NCBI RefSeq assembly: GCF_024347515.1
Contig: NZ_AP025492.1
Location: 186,001-250,000 of the forward strand
DNA length: 64,000 bases
Direction of reading: 5' to 3'
From: Vibrio gigantis
Lineage (GTDB): Bacteria > Pseudomonadota > Gammaproteobacteria > Enterobacterales > Vibrionaceae
The translations under genes and the position numbers were made by a program. Under the pieces are notes generated by a model. That model was not told the DNA's origin, did no database searches, and was given only the letters and a program-made list of their open reading frames with translations. Positions 42,750 to 52,735 of this stretch are shown here, piece after piece (positions within the stretch are counted from its first letter, which is position 1; each line of letters starts with the position of its first letter).

Positions 42750-43771
42750 AAATTGGCCGACAATGCAGACGCGCGCTTTCTTTCCCTAAATTACTTAGCG
42801 CAATATTGCGAAGTGTCGGTAAGAACAGTGAAACGACACGTTAACGAATTGGAAAAACAAGGCTTTGTGAAGCGGATAAAGCGGATTGATGATTCAGGAA
42901 GCCAGCGCAGCAATATATATCAGCTACGCCTACCCAGCGACAGCCACATTCAGCAGGCCGATCTAGAACAAGCAGCTAGAGCTCTCGTTCAAGAAGACAG
43001 AGAGCAGACCTAAATGATCAAACCGACCTAGTTAACGCCAATGTAGAACAAACAGACTTACCGCCAGCCTCGCCAGAAAATGTACAGAAGACAGAACGAG
43101 AAAACAAAACAGAGCAGGCGCAGAAAATCGATCATTCAGACACTCGCCTAGGTGACGCAAGATCTAATACGGATAGTGATCATCCTGCACACATAATCTT
43201 TCATAAAGAACATAAAACAGAGTTGAGTTTGAAAAATGGAATCTTGGATGACACTGATGTTCTTGATCCTCCAAGCGGTTCTGAAGAGCATGAGATCTCC
43301 ACCTCCAAAAGCACAACCAAAAATGAAGCCGTGATTCACCTGCTCACCAGAGAGAGCAGCGCGCCGATTTATCATGAGTTCACCACCATACTAGAGCGCA
43401 CCTACCCTAAGTTAGATGTGCTGCAAGAACTGCATACCATGCAAGCGTGGTTATAGATCAACCCCGATAAGCGCAAGCCCTTCGAGCATATTGGCCACTT
43501 TGTTAATGGCTGGCTAAGAAGAAGCGCCCAAGCTAAGGCAAAGCGAGACTTATCGCCATTTCCCCATCAAACAAGAGCGGCTAAGCAAACAAAGACGGGT
43601 AAACCAGCAAGGGCTTCTACACCGACCAAGGTAGCCAAGCCCATGGTTCCCAAACAACCCACACCTGTCTCTCTGGCCCTAGCGGACTACAAAGCCAAAA
43701 GAACCACCAATCCGTTCGAAGCACGTATCAAGGCCCTAGTTCAATCCAAACCATCGAGCACGGACTCTAAG
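42750..43771 (+). pseudogene. Helix-turn-helix replication-type protein of a mobile element, broken
   Basis: A winged-helix DNA-binding segment, SLNYLAQYCEVSVRTVKRHV, followed by NELEKQGFVKRIKR, is typical of phage/plasmid replication or primosome-type proteins. The frame stops at 43011-43013; the -1 frame continues without break as DLNDQTDLVNANVEQTDLPP through to an amber stop at 43454. The same frame continues INPDKRKPFEHIGHFVNGWL to a final stop at 43769. A TGA also stands just before KLADNADA at the 5' end. Thus at least one frameshift and one in-frame stop. Gene start unclear. Confidence 0.65.
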
Positions 43772-44270
43772 CAGTGACCATTCGATTATTCACCGAATAA
43801 GCGCTTGTTCACATAGCCCAAAGCGAATGCAGAAAAAACGTCAAGAAACAAAAGTAATCATTTTAGAGAAAGAGATAGTGCGAGTTGAAGGGCGTATTGG
43901 CGGGTTCTTGAAACTGCTGGTTAACCACTACCCACAAGGGGCCAACACGTACCGAAATTAAAGAAATTTTGGTGGTAAACAACAACCCAAGTCTAGTGTC
44001 GCTGTACCGAAACGGCAACATTTTATTGACATAGAAAAGCGCTATTGCAAGACTGCACAATAAAACCGCTACTTCATTGGTACTCCGTACCTGCAAGACG
44101 TACAATGCTTCCGCTGGGTAAATGCGTGGTGAGAGGTCAGTCCAAGTAGGGTAAATTTCAAACTGGTCAATATGCACTTACTTTGCTAAAATGCGCTCAA
44201 ATTTAAAATCGTATGAAAACCGCATAAAAGCGAACAACTTGTAACTATTGCCTTTAGGAGCCAAACCTAA
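43772..44270. other. Spacer with a short possible gene fragment
   Basis: 499 bp before the second ops element. One plus-strand frame at 43827-43961 (44 codons, MQKKRQETKVIILEKEIV and so on) could be a further remnant of the mobile element; a following frame (TEIKEILVVNNNPSLVSLYR) may be its shifted continuation. No family recognised. Confidence 0.35.
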
Positions 44271-44282
44271 GGGCGGTAGCGT
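44271..44282 (+). promoter_or_regulatory. JUMPStart/ops element, copy 2
   Basis: GGGCGGTAGCGT, identical over 12 bases to the copy before wza, 254 bp before rfbB. It implies a second RfaH-dependent transcript that starts after the mobile-element remnant and covers the sugar and glycosyltransferase genes. Confidence 0.9.
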
Positions 44283-44535
44283 ACCCAAATGTTGATGGGG
44301 GCAAGCCTAAAGGTTGAAAAAATAGTCGTTTTGACGACCTATTTGGGTAGTTTTAAGAATGTCAACAAAATCTAGGTTTTATAAGGGATAGTCTAAACAG
44401 CCTGTCTCAAAATGAATAAAAAGTGTCTCAGGGGCTTAACATTGACTGAGATGTTCTCGTGAGATTAAACCTTTAAAATTCAATACATATTCACGTTCGT
44501 GAGTTGTTCTAAACAGTATACTACAAGAGAAAATT
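44283..44535. other. rfbB leader region
   Basis: 253 bp non-coding leader between ops and rfbB. The stretch AAAATAGTCGTTTTGACGACCTATTTT-like at about 44319-44345 contains GTCGTTTTGACGAC, a short hairpin. No gene seen. Confidence 0.4.
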
Positions 44536-45633
44536 ATGAAGATCCTCGTCACTGGTGGTGCTGGCTTTATCGGCTCTGCAGTCATTCGTCATCTCATCAA
44601 GAATACATCTGACAGCGTGGTCAACGTTGATAAGCTCACTTACGCAGGTAACTTAGAATCTCTTATCGAAGTGGATTCGTCTGAACGTTATACCTTTGAA
44701 CAAGTGGATATCTGCAGCCGTACAGAATTGGATCGAGTGTTTAAAGAGTATCAACCTGACGCGGTGATGCATCTTGCAGCTGAATCACATGTTGACCGTT
44801 CTATCACTGGCCCTGCTGCGTTTATCGAAACCAACATTGTTGGAACATATACGCTACTAGAAGCGACACGCGAATACTGGAACACGCTTGAAGAACGAGC
44901 GAAAGCAGAGTTCCGTTTTCACCACATCTCTACTGATGAAGTGTATGGTGATCTTCCACATCCAGATGAAGTTTCAGAAGGCACAGCGCTGCCAATGTTC
45001 TTAGAGACAACCTCGTATGAACCATCAAGCCCATACTCGGCGTCAAAAGCTTCGAGCGATCACCTTGTGCGTGCATGGTTACGTACTTACGGCCTACCAA
45101 CTATCGTCACGAATTGCTCAAATAACTACGGCCCGTACCATTTCCCTGAAAAGCTGATTCCGTTGGTTATCCTTAATGCGCTTGAAGGCAAAGACTTACC
45201 TATTTACGGTAAAGGCGACCAAATCCGTGACTGGTTATTTGTCGAAGACCACGCTCGTGCACTCTACAAAGTAGTGACGGAAGGTAAAGTGGGTGAGACC
45301 TACAATATTGGTGGTCACAACGAGAAGAAAAACCTCGAAGTTGTGAATACGATTTGTGAAATCCTAGATACGTTAGTACCGAAGGAGTCAGCGTATGCAG
45401 AGCTGATCACGTACGTTCAAGATCGCCCTGGTCACGACCGTCGATATGCTATTGATTCGTCCAAAATGCAGCGTGAGCTAAATTGGACGCCAGAAGAGAC
45501 GTTCGAAACCGGCCTTCGTAAAACAGTACAATGGTATCTAGATAACTCGATATGGTGTCAAAACGTGCAAGATGGTAGTTACCAGCGTGAGCGCTTGGGT
45601 GTAGAAGCAACTGAATCAAAGGAAAATGAATAA
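44536..45633 (+). CDS. rfbB: dTDP-glucose 4,6-dehydratase RfbB (RmlB)
   Basis: 365 aa. SDR motif [28 protein letters not shown], the catalytic STDEVYGDL and [15 protein letters not shown] (Tyr-x3-Lys), and [15 protein letters not shown], all canonical for RmlB. It converts dTDP-glucose to dTDP-4-keto-6-deoxyglucose, the branch point for rhamnose and dideoxy sugars. It overlaps rfbA by one base. No rfbD-type gene follows; the four downstream enzymes send this intermediate to a 2,6-dideoxyhexose. Confidence 0.95.
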   Translation: MKILVTGGAGFIGSAVIRHLIKNTSDSVVNVDKLTYAGNLESLIEVDSSERYTFEQVDICSRTELDRVFKEYQPDAVMHLAAESHVDRSITGPAAFIETNIVGTYTLLEATREYWNTLEERAKAEFRFHHISTDEVYGDLPHPDEVSEGTALPMFLETTSYEPSSPYSASKASSDHLVRAWLRTYGLPTIVTNCSNNYGPYHFPEKLIPLVILNALEGKDLPIYGKGDQIRDWLFVEDHARALYKVVTEGKVGETYNIGGHNEKKNLEVVNTICEILDTLVPKESAYAELITYVQDRPGHDRRYAIDSSKMQRELNWTPEETFETGLRKTVQWYLDNSIWCQNVQDGSYQRERLGVEATESKENE

Positions 45634-46532
45634 TGAAAGGTATTATTTTAGCTGGTGGCTCAGGCTCTCGTTTATACCCAATTACTTTAGGGGTTTCCAA
45701 GCAGTTACTTCCTGTCTATAACAAACCGATGATTTACTATCCAATCTCGACCCTAATGCTGGCCGGGATTCGAGATATTTTGATTATTACAACGCCAGAA
45801 GATAATGAAGCGTTTAAGCGGCTGTTAGGTGATGGTTCTAAATTTGGCGTTCGACTTTCTTATGAAATACAGCCATCTCCCGATGGTTTAGCTCAAGCCT
45901 TTTTAATAGGTGAGAATTTTCTTGATGGGGACAGTTGCTGTTTAATTCTGGGCGATAACATCTTCTTCGGGCAGTACTTTACTCAGCTGTTACGCAATTG
46001 TGTTGAATCAAATGATGGAGCTACTGTGTTTGGGTATCGCGTCAAAGACCCGGAGCGATTTGGCGTGGTGGAATTTGATGACAACAAACGCGTATTATCG
46101 ATAGAAGAGAAGCCTGAGCACCCTAAATCGAATTATGCGGTTACGGGACTGTATTTTTATGACAATAGCGTTGTCGATATGGCAAAAAAGGTGAAGCCTT
46201 CGCATCGTGGTGAGCTAGAAATTACGACGTTAAACCAAATGTATCTTGAACAAGGTAAATTGAATACTGAGATATTAGGTCGAGGATTTGCATGGTTGGA
46301 TACAGGCACTTTTGACAGTCTCCATGAAGCGTCGTCGTTCGTGAAAACTGTAGAAAATGTGCAAGGCCAGGAAATTGCGAGTCTTGAAGAAATAGCTTGG
46401 CGAAATGGTTGGCTATCAAAAGAAGAAGTTCGCTATGCCGGGGAATCAATGGCAAAGAATCGATATGGTCAGTATCTTTTGAATTTGGTGAGCATGGATG
46501 ATGCGGAAAATAATGACTACTACAAGTTATGA
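45633..46532 (+). CDS. rfbA: Glucose-1-phosphate thymidylyltransferase RfbA (RmlA)
   Basis: 299 aa. Signature [20 protein letters not shown] at residues 6-25, [25 protein letters not shown] and the ending [10 protein letters not shown]. It makes dTDP-glucose from dTTP and glucose-1-phosphate and feeds RfbB. End-product inhibition by the finished dTDP sugar is known for the family. The 3' end overlaps the 2,3-dehydratase gene by about 20 bases. Confidence 0.94.
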   Translation: MKGIILAGGSGSRLYPITLGVSKQLLPVYNKPMIYYPISTLMLAGIRDILIITTPEDNEAFKRLLGDGSKFGVRLSYEIQPSPDGLAQAFLIGENFLDGDSCCLILGDNIFFGQYFTQLLRNCVESNDGATVFGYRVKDPERFGVVEFDDNKRVLSIEEKPEHPKSNYAVTGLYFYDNSVVDMAKKVKPSHRGELEITTLNQMYLEQGKLNTEILGRGFAWLDTGTFDSLHEASSFVKTVENVQGQEIASLEEIAWRNGWLSKEEVRYAGESMAKNRYGQYLLNLVSMDDAENNDYYKL

Positions 46533-47916
46533 TAATCAAACATTAACGAAGTTACTGCTTCGTTCGTGGTCTTTAAAAGATACGGCCTTTTCAAACCTCT
46601 CTGAACACCTTGATTGGATAAAGACATTAAATAAAACGACTAACGTTGCTTTATCTCGAACTTCATTAGCTCAATGTGGCGATTGGTTTTATGATTCGAA
46701 TCTAGGTGAAATAAGAAATACCAAAGGTTCGTTTTTTAAAATTACCGGAATCAAAGAGACCGTCGATGACCAAGTTGTTGCTGAGCAGCCCATCATTTTG
46801 CAAGAAGAAATAGGATATCTAGGCTTCTTATGTAAAGTAATTGATGGTGAGTTGTATTTTCTCGTACAAGCCAAAATTGAGCCAGGAAACATCAATAAAG
46901 TTCAATTGTCACCAACAATTCAAGCGACAAAGAGTAATTTTCAGCAGAAACATGGTGGAAGAAAACCCCGATACTTGGAATGTTTTTCGAATGTGATGGA
47001 TGAGAACATCATCTATGACCAAATCCAATCGGAGCAATCTTCTCGGTTTTACGGCAAGCGAAATCGAAATATTGTTGTCATTACCACTGATGATATTGAA
47101 ATTAGTGACAGCTTTAAGTTTATGACATTAGGTCAAATTAAAGAACTAATGGCTGTCGATAATCTAGTTAACATGGACTCTCGGACCGTAATTTCATGTT
47201 TACCTTATCAAGGTGAATACGTCCAAAGCAGTGAACTGTTGCATTTGTTCAGTGATAGACATCTATATAATTCCCTATGTCACAATAACGATCATGAGCT
47301 AAAAGCGGTGCTACGCAGGCTCAATGATACAAAAATGTATTCAGAGAGTAAAAAGGTACTGATCCCTTTATCGGAAATGAGTAGTTGGACGATTGAAGGA
47401 TCACAGATAGTTGGTTTGGAGCAACCTTTTAAAGTAAGTTTTTTCGAAATTGAAATTGAAGGGCGAGAAGTCACTCGATGGCATCAACCACTCTTTGAAG
47501 CTATCGGTTGTGCTACTTTGGGGTTGCTATCGACGGTTATAAATGAAGAACGGAAGTTTTTGGTTAAATTAATACCGGAAGTAGGCTGTTTTGATACTGT
47601 TGAATTAGGGCCAACAATACAGAAAGAGCCTAATGAGACTGAAGATGGATCGAACGTGATAGAGCAATTTTTTTTGCAATTGCTTGATGAAAAAAAAGGT
47701 GTCTTGCATGACGTATTGTTATCAGAAGAAGGTGGTCGCTTCTATCACGAACAAAACCGAAATATCATCATTGATGTGAATGAAGAAGAAATGGATACGA
47801 TTGAGTTACCTCCAGAATATATGTGGGTATCATTTAATACACTGAATCGATTACTGCAGTTCAACAATATTCTGAATTTGCAGTTAAGAAACCTAATTAG
47901 TCTCCTGAGAATTTAA
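46513..47916 (+). CDS. NDP-hexose 2,3-dehydratase (EvaA/TylX3 family)
   Basis: 467 aa from ATG 46513 (GGA 6 bases upstream); ATG 46498 is the alternative. Two tandem copies of the same domain, as in EvaA: the first has [45 protein letters not shown] and [14 protein letters not shown]; the second, [36 protein letters not shown] and [13 protein letters not shown]. It removes water across C2-C3 of dTDP-4-keto-6-deoxyglucose, the committed step to 2,6-dideoxyhexoses. This enzyme is known chiefly from actinomycete antibiotic clusters, so it is unusual in a Vibrio polysaccharide locus. Confidence 0.85.
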   Translation: MTTTSYDNQTLTKLLLRSWSLKDTAFSNLSEHLDWIKTLNKTTNVALSRTSLAQCGDWFYDSNLGEIRNTKGSFFKITGIKETVDDQVVAEQPIILQEEIGYLGFLCKVIDGELYFLVQAKIEPGNINKVQLSPTIQATKSNFQQKHGGRKPRYLECFSNVMDENIIYDQIQSEQSSRFYGKRNRNIVVITTDDIEISDSFKFMTLGQIKELMAVDNLVNMDSRTVISCLPYQGEYVQSSELLHLFSDRHLYNSLCHNNDHELKAVLRRLNDTKMYSESKKVLIPLSEMSSWTIEGSQIVGLEQPFKVSFFEIEIEGREVTRWHQPLFEAIGCATLGLLSTVINEERKFLVKLIPEVGCFDTVELGPTIQKEPNETEDGSNVIEQFFLQLLDEKKGVLHDVLLSEEGGRFYHEQNRNIIIDVNEEEMDTIELPPEYMWVSFNTLNRLLQFNNILNLQLRNLISLLRI

Positions 47917-47918
47917 TC

Positions 47919-48893
47919 ATGTCACTAAATATTGCCGTATTAGGCGCTGCAAATATAGCGATGAATCGATTTATGCCAGCCTTGGAATCGGTTAGTTCAT
48001 TGCATTATGTCGGTGTTGCCTCGAACACACCGTCTAAAGCCGAGCAATTTCAAGCCCAATTTGGAGGAGAAATTTTTGCTTCCTATCAAGACATCATTGA
48101 TTCTGACGAAGTTGATGCCGTTTATATTCCATTACCACCTAGTATGCATTTTCTATGGGCAAAAAAGGCGCTCTTAGCAAACAAACATGTTTTCCTAGAA
48201 AAGCCCTCTGTTATAGAGGCTCAACATGCCAAAGAACTAGTAGAGATTGCACACGAGCGTGAGCTAGTTCTGACTGAAAATTATATGTTTGAGTTTCATA
48301 AGCAATTGATCTTTATCAAAGAATTGATAGATTCACAAGAAATCGGGAAATTGCGATCTATCAACAGTCAATTTTGCTTTCCTTTTCGGGGAGAGCAGGA
48401 TTTTCGCTATTCAAAGGTTATGGGAGGGGGCGCTTTATTTGATTGTGGCGGGTACCCCTTAAAACTAATGAGCTTACTTATGGATGAAGGGATGGCGCTA
48501 CAGCATGCTTCTCTTAACATAGATGACGGCTTCGATGTCGATAGTCACGGAACAGCGATGTTAATTGATTCTGCTGGAGTAGTAGGGCAAGTATATTTTG
48601 GCATGAATGACGCCTACAAATGTTCTGTTGAAGTGATTGGAACTAAAGGGCGTATTGTTTCAAATAGGGTTTTTACGGCCCCCAGTAATGTTGATGCAGA
48701 AGTTGAAGTGGTAGCCGGTAACAGTGTGGAGTACCACCTAATTCGTGATAACCAGTTCCGTAATATTCTTAAGCACTTCTACCATGCAACGCAACACAGC
48801 GACTCTAGATTAAAACTGTATTCTTCTTTGCTTAAACAAGCAAATCTCGTGGCACAAATTCAAAGGAACCAGACTACTCATGCAAGTAACTAA
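47919..48893 (+). CDS. Gfo/Idh/MocA oxidoreductase, probable dTDP-sugar 3-ketoreductase
   Basis: 324 aa. NAD(P) motif AVLGAANIAMNRFMPAL (about residues 6-22), VYIPLPPSMH, and catalytic HVFLEKPSV (Glu-Lys-Pro, about 89-97). In antibiotic clusters a Gfo/Idh-type 3-ketoreductase follows the 2,3-dehydratase and reduces the unstable 3,4-diketo product to dTDP-4-keto-2,6-dideoxyglucose (or its C3 epimer). Position right behind the 2,3-dehydratase (2 bp) supports this. The C3 configuration of the product cannot be read from the sequence. It overlaps the next gene by 14 bases. Confidence 0.75.
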   Translation: MSLNIAVLGAANIAMNRFMPALESVSSLHYVGVASNTPSKAEQFQAQFGGEIFASYQDIIDSDEVDAVYIPLPPSMHFLWAKKALLANKHVFLEKPSVIEAQHAKELVEIAHERELVLTENYMFEFHKQLIFIKELIDSQEIGKLRSINSQFCFPFRGEQDFRYSKVMGGGALFDCGGYPLKLMSLLMDEGMALQHASLNIDDGFDVDSHGTAMLIDSAGVVGQVYFGMNDAYKCSVEVIGTKGRIVSNRVFTAPSNVDAEVEVVAGNSVEYHLIRDNQFRNILKHFYHATQHSDSRLKLYSSLLKQANLVAQIQRNQTTHASN

Positions 48894-49422
48894 AACAAAA
48901 CTTGATGGCGTTTTGATTATTGAACCTAAAGTTCATAAAGATGACCGAGGGTGGTATTCAGAAATCTATTCAGAAAGAAGCTTAGAAAAAGCAGGGATTT
49001 CGTTTCGCGCTGTTCAAGATAATCATATTAAATCTAAGAAAGGGACGTTAAGAGCTATTCACTTTCAAAATAGCCCTAAAGCGCAAGCTAAGCTCGTTCG
49101 CTGTACAAAAGGTAAAGTAAATGACTTTATTGTTGATTTGAGAAAGACCTCCCCCACTTTTAAGCAATGGATAATGGTTGAGCTTACTGAAGACAATAAA
49201 CTTCAAGTACTGGTACCAGAGGGATTCGGCCATGGGGTGTTGGCATTAGAAGACGACACTGAAGTCACTTATAAAGTTAACGAGCTTTATCACCCTGATT
49301 TAGATAGAGCAATCTGTTGGAATGACCCAGCTCTCGCGATTGATTGGGGGGTTAGTGCACCAATTTTATCGGAGAAAGATAAAAATGCACCACTACTTAA
49401 AGATAGCGATGTGAATTACTGA
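48880..49422 (+). CDS. rfbC: dTDP-4-keto-6-deoxyhexose 3,5-epimerase (RfbC/RmlC family)
   Basis: 180 aa cupin. Family motifs: HKDDRGWYSEIYSE, the catalytic-His segment GTLRAIHFQNSPKAQAKLVR (RAIHFQ in place of the usual RGLHYQ), VLVPEGFGHGVLAL, and TYKVNELYHPDLDRAICWND. It inverts C5 (and C3 if a hydroxyl is present) and converts the D-sugar to the L-series. In this set it should act on a 2-deoxy substrate, so it may be a 5-epimerase only. The gene overlap with the ketoreductase implies coupled translation. Confidence 0.82.
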   Translation: MQVTKTKLDGVLIIEPKVHKDDRGWYSEIYSERSLEKAGISFRAVQDNHIKSKKGTLRAIHFQNSPKAQAKLVRCTKGKVNDFIVDLRKTSPTFKQWIMVELTEDNKLQVLVPEGFGHGVLALEDDTEVTYKVNELYHPDLDRAICWNDPALAIDWGVSAPILSEKDKNAPLLKDSDVNY

Positions 49423-49424
49423 TT

Positions 49425-50348
49425 ATGACAAATAAAAAAGTTGTCATCACTGGGGCTTCAGGATTCGTTGGTCTGGCTTTGTGTAGAAAACTATTGTCTG
49501 AAGGTAGTCAGGTCGTCGCTTTAGTGAGGGATGCGCAGAGTCTAAAAGAGCTGGCTCATCATAACAACTTAAGTATCATCGAAGTGTCTTTAGCCTCCTA
49601 CCGTTTGCTAGATAGTAATGAAATTAGAAATGCGGATTGCTTTTATCACATAGCTTGGGATGGTACTTGGGGGAAAGCATTTGCTGATTATGACAAGCAA
49701 TTGAAAAATGCTATTTATGCATGTGATGCGTATCAGTTGGCATCGGACTCGAATGTTAAACGTTTTGTACTAGTAACTACGATTAATTCGTTTGAGATAC
49801 ATCATTACCTTCATAACAAAGAATCTAAACCGCGTACTGCGTGTATTTATGGTACGGCGAAGATTGCAGCAGGGCTAATTGGGAAAACGTTAGCACAGCA
49901 ATCTAACTGTGAATTCGTCACTGCAGTATTGCCATCAGTGTTCGGGCCTGGTGATAACTCGGGTATGGTACAAAATATTCTAATCAGAAATTTCATGGAT
50001 AATGTGTCCCCTAAACTGGTGGAAGGCAATTTTACCTATGATTGGGTGTACATCGATGATGTGGTGGATATGCTTTCTTTGCTTATGTCACCTACGTTAG
50101 ATGATAGTTCTTACTATTTGGGTAATAGAAAACCGGGCACATTTAAAGAGGTTGTGACACAAGTCAGAGACATCCTTAACCCTGAAATTGCATTAGAATT
50201 TGGTTCTTTTCCTGATGTTAATGCCATCAACTACAACTTGATTGATACGGAAACGGTTTATCAAGAGTTTGGTTATGAAGTCGTATCTGATTTTGAAGAA
50301 TCGATATTAAAAACAGCAAACTGGTTACGAAAAGAGAAGTCCTTATGA
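49425..50348 (+). CDS. NAD-dependent epimerase/dehydratase, probable dTDP-sugar 4-ketoreductase
   Basis: 307 aa. Extended SDR with ITGASGFVGLALCRKLL, DCFYHIAWDGTWGKAF, and YGTAKIAAGLIGKTLA carrying the Tyr-x3-Lys pair (about residues 142-146). The tight fit behind the dideoxy-sugar genes suggests it reduces C4 in the last step. Substrate and C4 stereochemistry cannot be deduced, so the end product could be an olivose, digitoxose or oliose type sugar. Stop and glf start overlap (ATGA). Confidence 0.7.
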   Translation: MTNKKVVITGASGFVGLALCRKLLSEGSQVVALVRDAQSLKELAHHNNLSIIEVSLASYRLLDSNEIRNADCFYHIAWDGTWGKAFADYDKQLKNAIYACDAYQLASDSNVKRFVLVTTINSFEIHHYLHNKESKPRTACIYGTAKIAAGLIGKTLAQQSNCEFVTAVLPSVFGPGDNSGMVQNILIRNFMDNVSPKLVEGNFTYDWVYIDDVVDMLSLLMSPTLDDSSYYLGNRKPGTFKEVVTQVRDILNPEIALEFGSFPDVNAINYNLIDTETVYQEFGYEVVSDFEESILKTANWLRKEKSL

Positions 50349-51517
50349 AAGATTATGATGTAGTTGTTGTAGGAAGCGGGTTTTCGGGCGCTATCTTTGC
50401 ACGAGAGTTGGCCGAAAAGTACGATAAGAAAGTCCTAGTTGTTGAGAAGCGACCTCACATCGCAGGCAACATGTACGATGAATATAATGAACACGATATA
50501 CTTATTCAAAAATATGGTCCTCACTTTTTTAATACTGATAAAGCCTGGATTATTGAATATTTACGTCAGTACTGTGAACTTGTACCTCATGCTGTATCAG
50601 GAAAAAGTGTAATCGATGGAAAGTATGTTCAACTACCATATAATTTTCAAACGATTCAAGATATGTATGGTGTAAAAAAGGCAGAAAACCTTTACTGTAA
50701 GTTAAGAGCGGAATTTAAGGGTGAAGAGCGAGTTAGTATATTCAGTTTGTTGTCTTGTGACGATAAAGATATCAAAGATTTTGCAGAAGAGCTTTATGAG
50801 AAAGCATTTAAGCCTTATACAATGAAACAATGGGATCTCACCACAGATCAAATTGACCGAAGTGTTCTTAATAGAGTCAAGTTTGCTTTGAATTTTGACA
50901 ATCGCTATTTGAACAAAGATTTTCAATTCGTACCAAAGCGCGGTTTTACAAAACTTTTTGAAGAGATTTTAAATCACGAAAATATTAATGTTGTTTGTGG
51001 TGAAAATGCTGTTGAGAATATTTCTTTTAAAGGAAATAGGGTGGAATTTCGAGGGTGTAAGATCGAATCGATCATTTTCACGGGACCAATTGATGAACTT
51101 TTCGATTACAAGCTAGGTATGCTTCCCTATAGGTCACTAGAGTTCACTTATAAGCACTTTGAAGGAGAAGATAAGCTACCATCTGACTTTGTATCTTACC
51201 CTCAAGATTATAGTTACACTCGACAAACAGAATATAGAAAGTTTAATTATGAGAAACAAGGTCAAAACTATACAACGATTGCATCAGAACATCCACTAGA
51301 ATATAATCCAAATGGTGAAAAAGGTAATGTTCCTTATTACCCGACAATAACTAGTGAAAATATAAACCTGTTGAAAAAATATCAAAAAATTTCTGAGGAA
51401 TATGAGAATTTATTTTTAGTTGGAAGATTAGCAGAATATAAATACTTTAATATGGACCTTATTATTGAAAACGCATTTGAAAAGTTAGAAAATTATATAG
51501 GAATTATTAGAGCATAA
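50345..51517 (+). CDS. glf: UDP-galactopyranose mutase Glf
   Basis: 390 aa. FAD-binding VVVGSGFSGAIFARELAEKY at residues 6-25, then EKRPHIAGNMYDEYN and the substrate-site KYGPHFFNTD. Near the end, LFLVGRLAEYKYFNMD is typical for Glf. It converts UDP-galactopyranose to UDP-galactofuranose, so the polysaccharide likely contains Galf. Coupled by 4-bp overlap to the ketoreductase gene. AT content rises from here on. Confidence 0.93.
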   Translation: MKDYDVVVVGSGFSGAIFARELAEKYDKKVLVVEKRPHIAGNMYDEYNEHDILIQKYGPHFFNTDKAWIIEYLRQYCELVPHAVSGKSVIDGKYVQLPYNFQTIQDMYGVKKAENLYCKLRAEFKGEERVSIFSLLSCDDKDIKDFAEELYEKAFKPYTMKQWDLTTDQIDRSVLNRVKFALNFDNRYLNKDFQFVPKRGFTKLFEEILNHENINVVCGENAVENISFKGNRVEFRGCKIESIIFTGPIDELFDYKLGMLPYRSLEFTYKHFEGEDKLPSDFVSYPQDYSYTRQTEYRKFNYEKQGQNYTTIASEHPLEYNPNGEKGNVPYYPTITSENINLLKKYQKISEEYENLFLVGRLAEYKYFNMDLIIENAFEKLENYIGIIRA

Positions 51518-51616
51518 AAATGTTGCTGATCTAAGTGATATGTTAATCTTGCAAAAATAATTACATCAGAATGAAATGTTATTAAAATTAGATAATTATA
51601 TGGTTTGAGTTAAATT

Positions 51617-52537
51617 GTGAAAAATAAAAAAATTGATATACTAATACCAACATATAATAGGTCTAGCTACGTTAAGAAAAACATAGCTACTATAGTTGAT
51701 ATTTTAGATAAAACTAATACCCACGATAGAGTTAATGTCTACATTTCTAATGATTGCAGTTCAGATGATACTAGTATTGTTTTAAATGGATATATGAATA
51801 ATTCCAATGTGACTATCATTAACCACAAAAACAATATCGGAGTTCAGAGTAATTTATTATTTTTAATAGAAAAGTCAAACTCAGAATATGTGATGTATTT
51901 GGGAGATGATGATTATATCTCTCTGGATTATATCACTTCCGTTATAAGCGCCATCGATAACGTAAACGATTTGTCTGCGATCGTACCATCATTTAGAAAT
52001 ATTGACATTGAAGGGAACTACATTTCAGGCGGAAGAGATTTAGGAATGAGTCGATCAATTCATTCAAAGGGCTTTAGTAGCAGTAAATATTTTGCTCGAA
52101 GAGCCCATCAGATGAGTGGCATCGTACTAAAAAGAGAAGGTGTATTTGAATCATTTAGAGCCCACGGTATCAACAATTTTTATCCTCATGTATTTATGGT
52201 TTTACGGTCTACTTTGATAGGAACTGTTTTGCATGAAACTAATTATCCAGTCCTTGTTACACAACCAGGCCAAGATAAAAAAGGTTGGTCGTACGGTGAT
52301 GACGGTTTACTCGACGATTATTTTAATAACTTCAAGTTGTTTTCTAATATAGAAAGATTTGTTTTGGAGCAAAATTTTCTGAATTATAATCGTTGGAGAT
52401 ATATCACAGCACTAAGAACTTCTCCTATAAAGTTTATGAAAAGTGTAGTGAGTTCAAAAAATACAACTAAATTGACAAAGTTATCTTACTTCTTTTTGGT
52501 ATTGAAAGCACTGGTGTTTCGCATCTTTCGACGGTAA
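51617..52537 (+). CDS. Glycosyltransferase family 2
   Basis: 306 aa, GTG start at 51617. GT-A fold: IDILIPTYNRSSYVKKNI, then VYISNDCSSDDTS and the metal-binding MYLGDDDYISLDYI (about residues 95-108). A cytoplasmic inverting transferase, with a hydrophobic C-terminal stretch (SYFFLVLKALVFRIFRR) that could sit on the membrane. Donor and linkage unknown. AT-rich, unlike the rfb genes upstream. Confidence 0.82.
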   Translation: MKNKKIDILIPTYNRSSYVKKNIATIVDILDKTNTHDRVNVYISNDCSSDDTSIVLNGYMNNSNVTIINHKNNIGVQSNLLFLIEKSNSEYVMYLGDDDYISLDYITSVISAIDNVNDLSAIVPSFRNIDIEGNYISGGRDLGMSRSIHSKGFSSSKYFARRAHQMSGIVLKREGVFESFRAHGINNFYPHVFMVLRSTLIGTVLHETNYPVLVTQPGQDKKGWSYGDDGLLDDYFNNFKLFSNIERFVLEQNFLNYNRWRYITALRTSPIKFMKSVVSSKNTTKLTKLSYFFLVLKALVFRIFRR

Positions 52538-52735
52538 TCATGTTACTAAGGGAGACGTTTTTTCCTGGCTGAGTAGTTTCTTTAAACTGGATCTTATAAA
52601 CCTAGTGGTACTCAAAATTACTTATTATACATTGATAATATTAGGAAGGGAGTGCTAACTAAATGAGAGTTTTTCCTTGTTCTTAGTCTATTGACTTCGT
52701 TAAATTTAACTTTTTTAGAAAATCCGGTATTTGAT

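Noticed and set aside
42611..42844. Plus-strand 77-codon frame
   Set aside because: It overlaps the helix-turn-helix frame in another phase and has no recognisable content.
43863..44177. Minus-strand 104-codon frame
   Set aside because: No family features; the composition looks random and a small plus-strand fragment overlaps it.
44536..46532. Complete dTDP-rhamnose operon rfbBADC
   Set aside because: No rfbD is present, and the genes following rfbA include a 2,3-dehydratase that leads away from rhamnose.
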